26,362 nucleotides of DNA, from positions 1-26,362 of the forward strand of contig CAZIVO010000041.1 in NCBI GenBank assembly GCA_964542765.1. Reading direction: 5' to 3'. Below, in pieces: positions 8,822-17,374 of the stretch. The notes beneath the pieces are model-generated. The model worked only from the letters and a program-made list of their open reading frames with translations. It was not told the origin of the DNA and did no database searches. Numbering within the stretch: the first letter of the stretch is position 1; the number at the start of each line of letters is the position of its first letter. This DNA comes from CAZIVO01 sp964542765 (GTDB taxonomy: Bacteria > Planctomycetota > UBA1135 > UBA2386). The translations under genes and the position numbers were made by a program.

Positions 8822-8870
8822 GGTCAATCAGATCAGTGGGGTGAAGGGGAGTGGGGTCGAAAAGGCGGAC

Positions 8871-8899
8871 AGTGTCCAGGGCATGGGTTACGGGGTCAA
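8871..8899 (-). promoter_or_regulatory. Candidate promoter of the tig-clpP operon
   Basis: On the minus strand, TTGACC (8899-8894) is followed after 17 nt by GACACT (8876-8871), about 50 nt before the tig start. The -35 matches consensus at 5 of 6 positions and the -10 at only 3 of 6. It sits in the 190-nt gap after the upstream HEAT/TPR gene, where a promoter is expected. Confidence 0.3.
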
Positions 8900-9017
8900 G
8901 GGCGAGGCTTTCACGATGCGAGATGGGTCCAAGATGGCGGCGGCGGTTTGTGGTCCGCAGGCCCGGGATGTCCGGCCGTTTGCAAGCGTGGCGATCTTGC
9001 CGGTGAAGGCAAAGTTG

Positions 9018-10385
9018 CTACTGGCCCTTCCCCTCTTCCCTCTCCTCGCTCGCCTCGTGCAATTCCTTGACCCAGCGGCGGAGAATCTGATTGTCCAGAA
9101 CCTTGTCCATGAGCGGGTAGAGGTCAGCGAGCTCTCTGAGCTTGCGGTAGCTGATCTTCGACTTCTTGAGCGCATTCAGCACCTGGCGAGCTCTGTCCTT
9201 GCGGTGGGCTTCGCAGATTGCGACCTGTCTCCAGAGATAGGATTGCACCGAATTCGAGCCCGATAGTCGGGTTGCGGTCTCGTAGTCGTGGGCTGCATCG
9301 CTCCATCTGCCCAGCGCCATGTAGGCCTTTCCTCTCTGGACGTAGGCGAGGGCATCCTTGCGATCCCGGGAGATCTGTTTCCCGAGATCCGCAAGCAGGA
9401 TCCGCTCGCCGGTCTTGTCACCCAGGTCGCGCATGGTGACCGCGCAGGCTCGGCGCAGTGATTCCGACTCACCGTCTTCGATCTGCTGGCGGCAGAAATC
9501 CAGGGTTGGCGCGTGCCTTTTGGGCGCGATCGTGGTCATCGCCTCGATGACAGCCTCCATGTCGGTGGGATCGAGGTTCTGCTCTCGCAAGATCGAGATC
9601 ATCTTCTCAGCAGCCATCTCGTTGCCGGCAGCGGCCGATTTCAGATAGCGGATGTAGAAGCGCATCGCCTTGCGGTCGCCTGCGCCAGGCTGCGTTTTCA
9701 GCACGATGTCGAGGACTCCGGGGTCGGGTTGGACACTGGCCAGATAGTGCAGGACGGAAAGCCGTTGCATGTCATCACCGGAGCCGAGGAGCAAGGCGAT
9801 CTTGGTCGCTGCACCCGGCGTGTTGAGTCTGATCAGGGCATCGATGGTCATGATGCGGTGCGACCGGCGGATCGTATCCAGGATTGCGATCAGCGCATGT
9901 CCCGCACGCTGACTCTTGGTGTGCCCGAGCAACCAGATGGCGTATGAGGTGGCTGTGTAGTTGTCGCCAGCAGCGATTTCGAGCAGGCTGTTCACGAAGC
10001 TCGAAGGATCCAGTCGGAGCAGAATCAGCGCTGTGTTGGCCGCGGTATTTCGTGCGCCAGGGTCACCCTCTTCGCTGGGGGTCAACATATCGAGCAGCAC
10101 GGGGAGGAGGCTGTCGCCGAGAGCAACAATCTGATCCATCCGGCTGTTGAGGAACTCTTTGTTGTCCTCGTAATTCAGCCTGAGGTCTCTGAGGTAGGGC
10201 TGCAACTTCTCCAACTGGATAGGGCGCTGGCGTTTTGCGCGCTCACGGGCCAGGGCGGCCAGTTGTTTCAGAGTGGGATTGGCCTGTGGCGGAGTGGGAT
10301 TGGCCTGTGGCGGAACAGGGTCAGACTGGGCTACCAAGGAGGTGGCCAGCAAGCTCATGGATAGCACCAGATGTTGTCCGCACAT
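9018..10385 (-). CDS. Exported HEAT-like/TPR repeat protein of unknown function
   Basis: I do not recognise a specific family. With the ATG at 10385, the 455-residue product begins with a plausible signal peptide (MCGQHLVLSMSLLATSLVAQ), suggesting export to the periplasm. A longer in-frame start at 10466 would add an Arg-rich leader that spoils the signal, so I prefer the shorter form. Next comes a Pro-rich linker containing a 7-residue tandem repeat (PPQANPT twice). The central part (about residues 70-330) is a run of paired helices resembling HEAT/ARM repeats. A TPR unit follows (DALAYVQRGKAYMALGRWSDAAHDYE) with further helices to the end. Such repeat solenoids usually serve as protein-interaction scaffolds. 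It is transcribed towards tig but separated from it by about 190 nt. Confidence 0.75.
   Translation of the reverse strand: MCGQHLVLSMSLLATSLVAQSDPVPPQANPTPPQANPTLKQLAALARERAKRQRPIQLEKLQPYLRDLRLNYEDNKEFLNSRMDQIVALGDSLLPVLLDMLTPSEEGDPGARNTAANTALILLRLDPSSFVNSLLEIAAGDNYTATSYAIWLLGHTKSQRAGHALIAILDTIRRSHRIMTIDALIRLNTPGAATKIALLLGSGDDMQRLSVLHYLASVQPDPGVLDIVLKTQPGAGDRKAMRFYIRYLKSAAAGNEMAAEKMISILREQNLDPTDMEAVIEAMTTIAPKRHAPTLDFCRQQIEDGESESLRRACAVTMRDLGDKTGERILLADLGKQISRDRKDALAYVQRGKAYMALGRWSDAAHDYETATRLSGSNSVQSYLWRQVAICEAHRKDRARQVLNALKKSKISYRKLRELADLYPLMDKVLDNQILRRWVKELHEASEEREEGKGQ
10272..10313. repeat. Two perfect tandem copies of a 21-bp unit
   Basis: Copies at 10272-10292 and 10293-10313 are identical. 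They lie inside the exported HEAT/TPR gene and encode PPQANPT twice, just after the predicted signal peptide. The length is a multiple of three, so changes in copy number would keep the frame. Confidence 0.9.
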
Positions 10386-10449
10386 TTGAATCTGCCTCCA
10401 GTGTGCGGTGCCGGCGCCCTGCAGGCAAGCCGCACGGCGATTATGGCCC

Positions 10450-10481
10450 TTGCGCCGAAACTGCATGATCTCTAATCATGC
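10450..10481 (+). promoter_or_regulatory. Candidate mnmG promoter overlapping a perfect inverted repeat
   Basis: GCATGAT (10463-10469) and ATCATGC (10475-10481) form a perfect 7-bp inverted repeat with a 5-nt centre. The centre and right arm include TCTAAT (10471-10476), a 5-of-6 match to a -10 box about 40 nt before the mnmG start. A poor -35 (TTGCGC at 10450) stands 15 nt upstream. The repeat could be an operator or a 5' hairpin. It lies in the 130-bp region divergent from the HEAT/TPR gene. Confidence 0.35.
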
Positions 10482-10515
10482 GGGCTGTCCCTGACGGTTC
10501 TGCCGCTTTGTTCCC

Positions 10516-12357
10516 ATGACTTCAGCGCGTGATTTCGATGTCATCGTGATTGGCGGTGGCCATGCCGGTATCGAGGCTGCATTGGCGGCGGCGCGTATGG
10601 GGGCGGCGACAGCCTGCATCGTGCTCGACCCGGAGAAGATAGGCCTGATGTCCTGCAATCCGGCGATGGGCGGTATCGCCAAGGGCCAGTTGATCCGTGA
10701 GATCGATGCACTCGGTGGTGAGATAGGGCTTTGTACCGACGAGACCGGCATTCAGTTTCGTATGCTCAATACCCGCAAGGGGCCGGCCGTACGTTCGCCT
10801 CGAGCGCAGTGCGATCGACAGGCTTACAACGCTGCGATGGTTCGCCGCGTCCGGGCGCAGCAGGGTTTGGAGATCATGGCGAGTGAGGCCGTGGCCATCG
10901 AAACCTGCGGTGAGCCCGGGCGTGAACGGTGTGTGAGTGGAGTGCGGTTGGCCGATGGGGGATCGTTGCAGGCACCGGCGGTGATCTTGACAACAGGAAC
11001 TTTTCTCGGTGCCAAGCTGTTCGCTGGCGAATGGGAAAGTAGAGGTGGGCGGTTCGGTGAGGCACCATCCACGCGCATGGCATCGAGCTTGCGAGGATTT
11101 GGTTTGCGTCTGGGGCGGCACAAGACGGGAACCCCGCCGCGGCTTGCCGCTGATAGTATCGATTACGAGCGACTCGAGGAGCAGCCCGGGGATCTCGATC
11201 CCCGCCCCTTCTCTTTTCGGACCGGCACTCTGGATGTTGATCAGATTTCGTGCTGGCTCACGCGAACGAACCCGGATACCCATCGGTTGATCGCTGAAAA
11301 TGCGGAACGCTCGGCGATGTTTTCGGGGCGTATCGTCGGCACTGGACCGCGTTACTGTCCGAGTATCGAGGATAAGGTCATGCGGTTTTCCGATAAGGAT
11401 AGCCATCTGATCTTTCTCGAGCCTGAAGGCAGGGGGGATCCTGATGTCTATCCGAACGGCCTTTCGACCAGTCTTCCGGAAGATGTGCAGGAGAAATTTC
11501 TACGGACCATCGAGGGTCTGGAGGAAGTGCGTATGGTCCGTCCTGGCCATGCCGTGGAATACGATTACCTGTGTACGGATCAGATTCGCGCTGATCTGAG
11601 CGTCGCTTCACTGGAGGGTTTGTTCTCCGCCGGGCAGATCAACGGAACCAGTGGCTACGAGGAGGCAGCAGGGCAAGGAATCATTGCCGGTATCAACGCC
11701 GTCCGGTTTGTTCGTGGCGAACCGGCCTTCATCCTGGATCGAGCGACGGCCTATATCGGCGTCATGATCGATGATCTGTGCCGGGTGAATCCGCGGGAGC
11801 CTTACCGCATGTTCACCAGTCGTGCCGAATTCCGGTTGCTGTTGCGTGCTGATAATGCGGATCGTCGCCTTTCCCCTCTCGGGCGCGAACTCGGCTTGCT
11901 AGGGCCCGAGGCTCATGCTGCTGTGGTGACCAAGGAGGAGCGGATCACTGCCGCTCGGGATCTGCTCGCTCGCCGTCGTCATCAGGGGCACACGCTCGAA
12001 TCGATCCTGCGCCGCCCGGAAATGTCGATGGCGGACCTTTTGGCGCAAGAACCGGCGCTCGACGCCATGGCGCTGACGCCCGAAGAAGTCTCGGAGGTTG
12101 AGGCGGAGGTCAAGTACGACGGTTATGTTCGTCGTCAGATGCGCGATGTCGAGAGGATGAGGCGCATGGAGGAAAAGCGTATCGCGCCGTCGATCGACTA
12201 TGCCCGGATTGTGGGGCTATCATCCGAATCCCGCGAACTTCTCCAGGCCCGTAGACCGCTTTCGCTGGGTGAGGCGTCGCGTATCCCTGGTGTTACCCCA
12301 GCAGATCTCAATCTCGTGCTGGTGGCCATGAGTCGCTCCGGGAGGAGCGATCGATGA
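10516..12357 (+). CDS. mnmG: tRNA uridine-5-carboxymethylaminomethyl modification enzyme MnmG (GidA)
   Basis: The 613-residue FAD enzyme works with the GTPase MnmE to put (carboxymethyl)aminomethyl groups on wobble U34 of certain tRNAs. The FAD-binding GGGHAG is at 13-18 in VIVIGGGHAGIEAALAAARMG. Further family signatures are NPAMGGIAKGQLIREIDALGG, RKGPAVRSPRAQCDR, RHKTGTPPRL, GPRYCPSIEDK, YPNGLSTSLP and GQINGTSGYEEAAGQG. The C-terminal helical MnmE/tRNA-binding domain is complete, with YDGYVRRQ and IPGVTPADLNLVL. Length is normal. The usual neighbours rsmG (gidB) and mnmE are absent here. The gene converges on ruvA with 34 bp between the stops. Confidence 0.97.
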   Translation: MTSARDFDVIVIGGGHAGIEAALAAARMGAATACIVLDPEKIGLMSCNPAMGGIAKGQLIREIDALGGEIGLCTDETGIQFRMLNTRKGPAVRSPRAQCDRQAYNAAMVRRVRAQQGLEIMASEAVAIETCGEPGRERCVSGVRLADGGSLQAPAVILTTGTFLGAKLFAGEWESRGGRFGEAPSTRMASSLRGFGLRLGRHKTGTPPRLAADSIDYERLEEQPGDLDPRPFSFRTGTLDVDQISCWLTRTNPDTHRLIAENAERSAMFSGRIVGTGPRYCPSIEDKVMRFSDKDSHLIFLEPEGRGDPDVYPNGLSTSLPEDVQEKFLRTIEGLEEVRMVRPGHAVEYDYLCTDQIRADLSVASLEGLFSAGQINGTSGYEEAAGQGIIAGINAVRFVRGEPAFILDRATAYIGVMIDDLCRVNPREPYRMFTSRAEFRLLLRADNADRRLSPLGRELGLLGPEAHAAVVTKEERITAARDLLARRRHQGHTLESILRRPEMSMADLLAQEPALDAMALTPEEVSEVEAEVKYDGYVRRQMRDVERMRRMEEKRIAPSIDYARIVGLSSESRELLQARRPLSLGEASRIPGVTPADLNLVLVAMSRSGRSDR

Positions 12358-12391
12358 TCACGGGTGGCGTCGCGGACGAGGTGCGAGCAAA

Positions 12392-12976
12392 TCACCCGCG
12401 CAGGACAAAGCGAACCAGGGTTTCCGTGTCTGCGCTGGGTTCGCGTTCGCGTGCTCGGCGTACCTTGTCGCTGGCGTCCTTGTCGCTGTAGCCCAGGGCG
12501 GTGAGTGCAGCGATCGCATCTTCGCTGCTGCGCGGGAGGATCTTCTCGGTATGGGCGTCGTCTTCGATGAGGTCGAGCTTGGCGATCAGGTCACGCAGTT
12601 CGAGACACAGCCGCTCGGCAGTCTTTGCACCAACGCCTTTGACTCGCTTGAGAGCCAGATGATCTCCATTGATCACTGCCGCCGCGAATTCGGTGGGAGT
12701 GTAGGTGCTCAAGATGGCCAGGGTCATGGCCTTGCCGACACCATTCACGGACAGCAGTCGCCGTGCGAGGAGTCTTTCTGTTTGATCGGCGAATCCCAGC
12801 AGGCTGGGGACGCTGTCCACGACGTGCAAGATAGTGAAGAGTTCCGCTTCAGCGCCAATCGCGAGTCTGGAAGTGGTACTTGTCGGCGCCTCTACATCGA
12901 AGCCGATGCCTCCCACGCGTAGGACCACACGGGTTGGCCCGGATTCGATCACGTCACCGCGAAGGTGGTCGTACAT
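12392..12976 (-). CDS. ruvA: Holliday junction branch migration protein RuvA
   Basis: The 194-residue DNA-binding subunit tetramerises on Holliday junctions and recruits the RuvB motor. The N-terminal OB-fold starts MYDHLRGDVIESGPTRVVLRV with the conserved GIGFDV. Two helix-hairpin-helix motifs follow, LSVNGVGKAMTLAIL and VKGVGAKTAERLCLELRD. The C-terminal three-helix RuvB-interacting domain (SEDAIAALTALGYSDKDA) is present. It begins 15 nt after the TPR/alpha-CTD gene and is probably co-transcribed with it. ruvB and ruvC, often adjacent in other bacteria, are not in the window. Confidence 0.96.
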   Translation of the reverse strand: MYDHLRGDVIESGPTRVVLRVGGIGFDVEAPTSTTSRLAIGAEAELFTILHVVDSVPSLLGFADQTERLLARRLLSVNGVGKAMTLAILSTYTPTEFAAAVINGDHLALKRVKGVGAKTAERLCLELRDLIAKLDLIEDDAHTEKILPRSSEDAIAALTALGYSDKDASDKVRRAREREPSADTETLVRFVLRG

Positions 12977-12991
12977 TTGCGGTCAGTCTGC

Positions 12992-14335
12992 TCAGCTGCG
13001 TAGCGCCACGCCGAGTTCGTCCAGCTTGGTCTTGATCTCGTTGAGCGAGGTTTGTCCGAAATTAGGGCAGGACAGGAGTTCGGCTTCGGTCTTGTGGGCC
13101 AGGTCGCCGATCGTGCGGATCTTCAGAAGATCGACGATGCGGCGGCTCCGCACGGAGAGATCGAGCTCGCTGATGGGGCGCTTCAAGGGGTCGGGGCTAT
13201 CCGGGTCCGGCATCTCTTCGGTCAGAATGGCTGGTTCCGCGGCATCGCCGAAGTCCTTGCTGATCAGGTCTTCGGAACCCATGCCCAGCCGCAGGTTTTT
13301 CTGGGTGAGAATCTCTTTGATCTCGGTCAGCGAGGTTTCACCGAAATTCTTGTAGGACAAGAGTTCCGCTTCGGTCTTTTTCACCAGGTCGCCGAGCGTG
13401 CGGATATTCATCTTGGCGAGGCAATTGCGGCTGCGCACCGACAATTCGAAGTCGTTGATCGGCGTGCGCATGATCTTGTTGCGCTTGTCTTCCCGTCGCT
13501 CTTGGTCCTCGTCGTAGTACTGGTTGAGGGCGGCGACGGCGTCGCGACGGTAGATCCGTGCCCGTTGATGTTCAGGATCCGTCTGCAGGATCAGGTCGAA
13601 GCACTGCATGGCGCGACGGTAGTTGCCCATGTCTTCATAGAGGATGCCGAGATTCAAGACGCAGGCGATATTGACGGGGGGGGTCAGCAGGGCGCGCTCA
13701 TAGAGTTCGCGTGCTTCCTCGTCTTCTCCGCGTAGGTCAACGTTGACGGCCAGGCGGAGCAGGGCCTGGGTGTGATTTTCCTCGTGGGAAAGAGCTTGAT
13801 CGTAGAGTGCGATGGCTCCTTCGGGATCGCGTTGAAACTCCTTCAGCCGACCTTTGTAGAAGCTCAGGTCAGCGGGGCTGAGGCCACTCTCGACCTTTGC
13901 CAAGCCCTCTGCAAAGGCATCGACGTCTCGTTGTGCTTCGAGCACCGACATGAAGGCGCTGGCATGGATCTCCGTCTCCGTTCCCTTGAGGAGGGAGAGG
14001 GCTTTGTCGAACTGTCCGAGTTCGACGTGGCTCTTGATCAGACACGATACGATGGCGGGGTTGGACGGTTCGGCTTCCAGCAGCGGCAGTGCATCGGCAT
14101 GCCGACCGAGTGCCCATAGCGCGACTCCGCGACGGGTGCCACTGGACATGGGGCTCTCGATCCAGTCTCTGAGTTTCTCGATCTGCTGGACGGAGCCGTA
14201 CAGCTGATTGAGGAATGCCGAGATCTTCGCCGTGTCGGCATCGTCGGTCAGGAGATCGATTGCATTTCCTGCGGTCTCGACATCTGTCGAGGCCGGTGCA
14301 TCTTCGTTCGTGGTTTCGGCCAATGGATCGGTCAT
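12992..14335 (-). CDS. TPR protein with two RNA-polymerase alpha C-terminal domains
   Basis: This 447-residue protein has no alpha N-terminal assembly domain, so it is not RpoA itself. Residues about 60-260 carry TPR-like helical pairs, for example FYKGRLKEFQRDPEGAIALYD and VLNLGILYEDMGNYRRAMQ. Two alpha-CTD (HhH) copies follow. Copy 1 is at about 291-352 (FELSVRSRNCLAKMNIRTLGD ... NFGETSLTEIK) and copy 2 at about 386-445 (LDLSVRSRRIVDLLKIRTIGD ... NFGQTSLNEIK). In copy 1 the residues matching E. coli alpha Arg265, Asn268 and Cys269 are kept (Arg301, Asn304, Cys305). Copy 2 keeps the Arg (Arg396) but has Arg/Ile at the other two. Both have Thr where E. coli has Lys298. Alpha-CTDs bind UP-element DNA and transcription factors, so a DNA- or polymerase-linked role is inferred. 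It is followed at 15 nt by ruvA. Similar architectures are, to my knowledge, annotated in planctomycetes without a settled function. Confidence 0.88.
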   Translation of the reverse strand: MTDPLAETTNEDAPASTDVETAGNAIDLLTDDADTAKISAFLNQLYGSVQQIEKLRDWIESPMSSGTRRGVALWALGRHADALPLLEAEPSNPAIVSCLIKSHVELGQFDKALSLLKGTETEIHASAFMSVLEAQRDVDAFAEGLAKVESGLSPADLSFYKGRLKEFQRDPEGAIALYDQALSHEENHTQALLRLAVNVDLRGEDEEARELYERALLTPPVNIACVLNLGILYEDMGNYRRAMQCFDLILQTDPEHQRARIYRRDAVAALNQYYDEDQERREDKRNKIMRTPINDFELSVRSRNCLAKMNIRTLGDLVKKTEAELLSYKNFGETSLTEIKEILTQKNLRLGMGSEDLISKDFGDAAEPAILTEEMPDPDSPDPLKRPISELDLSVRSRRIVDLLKIRTIGDLAHKTEAELLSCPNFGQTSLNEIKTKLDELGVALRS

Positions 14336-14459
14336 GTCAGCTCTTTGTCTATACTAGCAGCCGTTTTGCGGGGGCCCTTCATGGGCACACACGCCGCTTC
14401 GTTACGGCTTGGGAATTTGACGATGCTCGCCCTGCGCTGCGCACAGAAGGCGGAAGAGG

Positions 14460-15812
14460 TTAGGAATCTACAGGTTCCGGGTCAAGGCTGCTGGTGGCCC
14501 TATACAAAGGGAGGAGATCTGCGGCCATCTCCTTGAAGCTTCGGCAGCGCTGGCGAGCTGCTGTTGACATGCGCTGGCGCAGGCCTTCGTCCGCCGCCAG
14601 GCGGGAAAGGGCCTCACGCAGGGCCCCAGGGTCTTTGGGCGGGACGAGCAGGCCCTCCACCCCGTCATCGATGGCATCCTGGAGCCCGCCGATCCGGCTG
14701 ACAACCACCGGTCGGCCGGCGGCCAGGGCTTCCCGGATGGTCAGGCCGAAGGCTTCATGCCACAGAGCCGGGGCCACGACCACGTCCACCGAGGACAGGA
14801 TCTCGGGCAGGTCGGCGGTGGTGTAGGGGCCGTGATGTTCGACGCGATCCCGGGGCCTGAGCCGGGAAAAGACCCTGCTCGGAAAGGTTTCGTCCCCGTG
14901 GTAGGAGACCGTGTTGCCCCAGATGGCCAGACTGGCAACGCCCTCGTCGAGGCTCTGTATCGCCTCGACCAGGATGTCGAGGCCTTTGCTCGGGATCAGG
15001 GTGCCGAGATAGCCCACCCGCAATGGCTGCCCGGGTTGGGTCTCGGGCGGGGGGACTGCCAGAAGGGCTTCGGTGTCGACCCCGTTCTCGACGACGTGAA
15101 AGCGTTCGGCAGGAACGCCCAAGGCTGAGAAGGGTGGGATGACACGAGCTGACGGGACGATCAGATGTCGGGGGAGAGCCAGGAGTTCACGGGCTTCTTC
15201 GTGGAGGCGCCCCAGCACTTCAGTTCCTCCTGAAGGGGGAATCCAATCGCCGAAGGTCGGTGTCAGACAAGCAGAGCAGGTGGTCGGTTCCACGTTTTCG
15301 CAGGCCGTACCATCATCGCGCCACATCTGTCCCCGGGGGCACATCAGCCAGTAGTCATGGAGAGTCATGACTGTGGCGATGCCGGCAGTGGTGAGAACAT
15401 CGAGGAGGCCGGTCGACAAGCCTGTGAGGTGGTGGATGTGTGCAACATCGAATTCCCGGGTTGCCAGGAAGTGTTCAAGGGCTGCGTCCAGTTCGGGTCT
15501 TCGATAGAGCGATGCTAGCGACTCAAGACCTTCATAGCGGTAGATGACGCGTGTGACGGGGCAGGGAGCGTCCTCCCAGTGATCATCGATCAGGGTGCCC
15601 TGCTCTCCGGCCTGGCCCGTTCGTGCGTAGATTTCGACCCGGTGGCCAGCAGCGACCAGCGCACGGGCCAGACCATCGACGTGCTGCTCCACCCCCCCGA
15701 CACTCTCGGGAGGAAAGCCATGGGCGATCAGCAGGATGTTCAGCGTAGCCTCGTCATTGTGGAATCTCGCTTTCTCACGTAGGGCCATGAGTTTAGAGTG
15801 TGGAAAGGTCAT
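14460..15812 (-). CDS. GT4-family glycosyltransferase
   Basis: The 450-residue protein has the GT-B fold of family GT4. The acceptor half starts with ILLIAHGFPPESVGGVEQHV (about 26-45). The donor half has VGYLGTLIPSKGLDIL (about 266-281) and the E-x7-E pair Glu353/Glu361 in HEAFGLTIREALAAGRP. The cysteine quartet Cys158, Cys171, Cys179, Cys182 after LHDYWLMC matches the gene at 2987-4315 in spacing to within one residue. It starts with an ATG at 15812, is divergent from murA across 108 bp, and reads towards the TPR/alpha-CTD gene with a 124-nt gap. That gap (14336-14459) shows no gene and no clear terminator. A cell-surface glycan role is likely; the specific sugar is unknown. Confidence 0.9.
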   Translation of the reverse strand: MTFPHSKLMALREKARFHNDEATLNILLIAHGFPPESVGGVEQHVDGLARALVAAGHRVEIYARTGQAGEQGTLIDDHWEDAPCPVTRVIYRYEGLESLASLYRRPELDAALEHFLATREFDVAHIHHLTGLSTGLLDVLTTAGIATVMTLHDYWLMCPRGQMWRDDGTACENVEPTTCSACLTPTFGDWIPPSGGTEVLGRLHEEARELLALPRHLIVPSARVIPPFSALGVPAERFHVVENGVDTEALLAVPPPETQPGQPLRVGYLGTLIPSKGLDILVEAIQSLDEGVASLAIWGNTVSYHGDETFPSRVFSRLRPRDRVEHHGPYTTADLPEILSSVDVVVAPALWHEAFGLTIREALAAGRPVVVSRIGGLQDAIDDGVEGLLVPPKDPGALREALSRLAADEGLRQRMSTAARQRCRSFKEMAADLLPLYRATSSLDPEPVDS

Positions 15813-15822
15813 TCGCTCTTGC

Positions 15823-15879
15823 TATCATGCAGAGCGTTGGAGGTCTGCGGACGAGGCAGGCTGGGTGGTCAGACCCAGC
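15823..15879 (+). promoter_or_regulatory. Possible murA promoter (-10) and leader hairpin
   Basis: In the 108-bp divergent region, TATCAT at 15823-15828 matches a -10 box at 5 of 6 positions, but no good -35 is spaced correctly. Within the presumed murA leader, GCTGGG (15860-15865) and CCCAGC (15874-15879) form a 6-bp stem around an 8-nt loop, about 30 nt before the Shine-Dalgarno. Confidence 0.3.
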
Positions 15880-15920
15880 TGCGCCAGAAGCGTGGTCCAG
15901 GGCGATTTGGAGGGGCGATT

Positions 15921-17207
15921 TTGGACAGAATCCGTATTCGCGGGGGTCGGTGTCTAGGCGGTGAGGTTCCGATATCAGGCAGCAAGAATTCGGCCTTGCC
16001 GATTCTGGCGGCCACGATCTTGATGGATGGGCCGGTCCTGTTGCGCAATCTGCCCCGGGCCCTCAAGGATATCCACAACATGCTGCGTATCCTCAAGAGC
16101 TTGGGGATGGCGGTCAACTGGACCGAGGACGGTGACCTTGAGGTCCTCAAGGTAGAGGCGGTCGACAAGACGATCTACTGTGCTCCCTACGAACTCGTGG
16201 CCACGATGCGAGCGTCCTTCGTTGTTCTCGGCCCCCTGTGGGCGCGGCGCGGGGTCGGTTCGGTCAGCTATCCCGGGGGCTGCGTATTCGGGCATCGGCC
16301 GGTCGATCTCCACCTCAAGGGTTTGGAAGCGCTGGGCGCACAGATCGATATCAGCAATGGCTACGTGACGGCATCGGGCCCGGTGCGAGGTGGCGAGGTG
16401 TTCCTCGGTGGTAAATATGGGTCCACCGTTCTCGGCACGGCCAACGTGGTGATGGCGGCATGCCTCGCCGAGGGGCGGTCAGTGATCGAGTTCGCTGCGG
16501 TCGAACCCGAGGTGGTCGATCTCTGTAACTTCCTCAATGTGTGCGGCGCCAGGATCAGCGGAATCGGGACACACCTTCTCGAGATCGAGGGTGTCGACCA
16601 TCTCAATGGTGGCGAATACGCGATCGTGCCTGACCGCATCGAGGCGGCCACCTTTCTGACAGGCGCCTTCATGACCAATTCGCCGATCGCGGTCACCGAT
16701 GTCAATCCGGGGCACTTGCGCGCGGTTTGCGATAGCCTCAAGGCTGCAGGTGCGGTACTCGAGATCGGCGATGATCGCATCACCAATCTTCCGACACCCG
16801 ACGGGAAGGTCACTGCGGTGGACGTCACGACCATGCCCTATCCGGGCTTCCCCACCGATATTCAGGCCCAGTTCATGGCCTTGATGGCATGTGCGGATGG
16901 TGTCTCGGTGATCACCGAAAAGGTCTATCCCGATCGCTTCATGCATGCATCAGAACTTCTGCGCCTGGGTGCTCGCATTCGCAGGGAAGGGCCGAGTGCG
17001 ATCATCGAGGGGACACCGAATTTGCTGCACGGCGCTCCGGTGATGGCCAGTGATCTGCGGGCCTCGGCGAGTCTGGTGCTGGCAGGACTCGTTGCGCAAG
17101 GACATACGGATGTGCGCCGCGTCTATCACATCGATCGGGGATACGAGCATATCGAGAGGAAGTTTCGTGGCCTGGGGGCTGATATCGAGCGGATCAAGGA
17201 GGGTTGA
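15921..17207 (+). CDS. murA: UDP-N-acetylglucosamine 1-carboxyvinyltransferase MurA
   Basis: The 428-residue enzyme transfers enolpyruvate from PEP to UDP-GlcNAc, the first committed step of peptidoglycan synthesis. The family-typical start DRIRIRGGRCLGGEVPISGS places initiation at TTG 15921, supported by GGAGG at 15909-15913 with 7-nt spacing. A longer frame from 15798 would overlap the divergent glycosyltransferase and has an untypical N-terminus. The UDP-sugar loop GSKNSALPILAATIL is at about 20-34. The catalytic cysteine is Cys121 in YPGGCVFGHRPVDLHL; because it is Cys and not Asp, fosfomycin sensitivity is expected. The C-terminal half (MPYPGFPTDIQAQ, ITEKVYPDRFMH) is canonical. Confidence 0.97.
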   Translation: MDRIRIRGGRCLGGEVPISGSKNSALPILAATILMDGPVLLRNLPRALKDIHNMLRILKSLGMAVNWTEDGDLEVLKVEAVDKTIYCAPYELVATMRASFVVLGPLWARRGVGSVSYPGGCVFGHRPVDLHLKGLEALGAQIDISNGYVTASGPVRGGEVFLGGKYGSTVLGTANVVMAACLAEGRSVIEFAAVEPEVVDLCNFLNVCGARISGIGTHLLEIEGVDHLNGGEYAIVPDRIEAATFLTGAFMTNSPIAVTDVNPGHLRAVCDSLKAAGAVLEIGDDRITNLPTPDGKVTAVDVTTMPYPGFPTDIQAQFMALMACADGVSVITEKVYPDRFMHASELLRLGARIRREGPSAIIEGTPNLLHGAPVMASDLRASASLVLAGLVAQGHTDVRRVYHIDRGYEHIERKFRGLGADIERIKEG

Positions 17208-17274
17208 GCGGTCACGGCCTGTCCTGCCGATGTGCTCGGTCGGGGTGGGTGGGTGAGCGGCAGCAGTTGAGCGC

Positions 17275-17303
17275 TTGACCTCACCCGGGTTGCGTCCCAT
17301 CCT
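17275..17303 (+). promoter_or_regulatory. Weak candidate promoter for ffh
   Basis: TTGACC (17275-17280) is followed after 17 nt by CATCCT (17298-17303), about 70 nt before the ffh start. The -35 matches at 5 of 6 positions and the -10 at only 3 of 6. The 167-bp gap after murA holds no other clear feature. Confidence 0.25.
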
Positions 17304-17374
17304 CGACATGGTCCGCGGCAGCATTCCCGGCGCTTCTGCGGGGAACTCAGGCTCTCGGGCCAGGATACGCCATC

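Noticed and set aside
12358..12391. Possible bidirectional terminator between mnmG and ruvA
   Set aside because: The only inverted repeat (CGGGTG/CACCCG) has a loop of more than 25 nt and no T-run.
15798..15920. N-terminal extension of murA from GTG 15798
   Set aside because: It overlaps the start of the divergent glycosyltransferase, has no family similarity, and the TTG at 15921 has a better Shine-Dalgarno.
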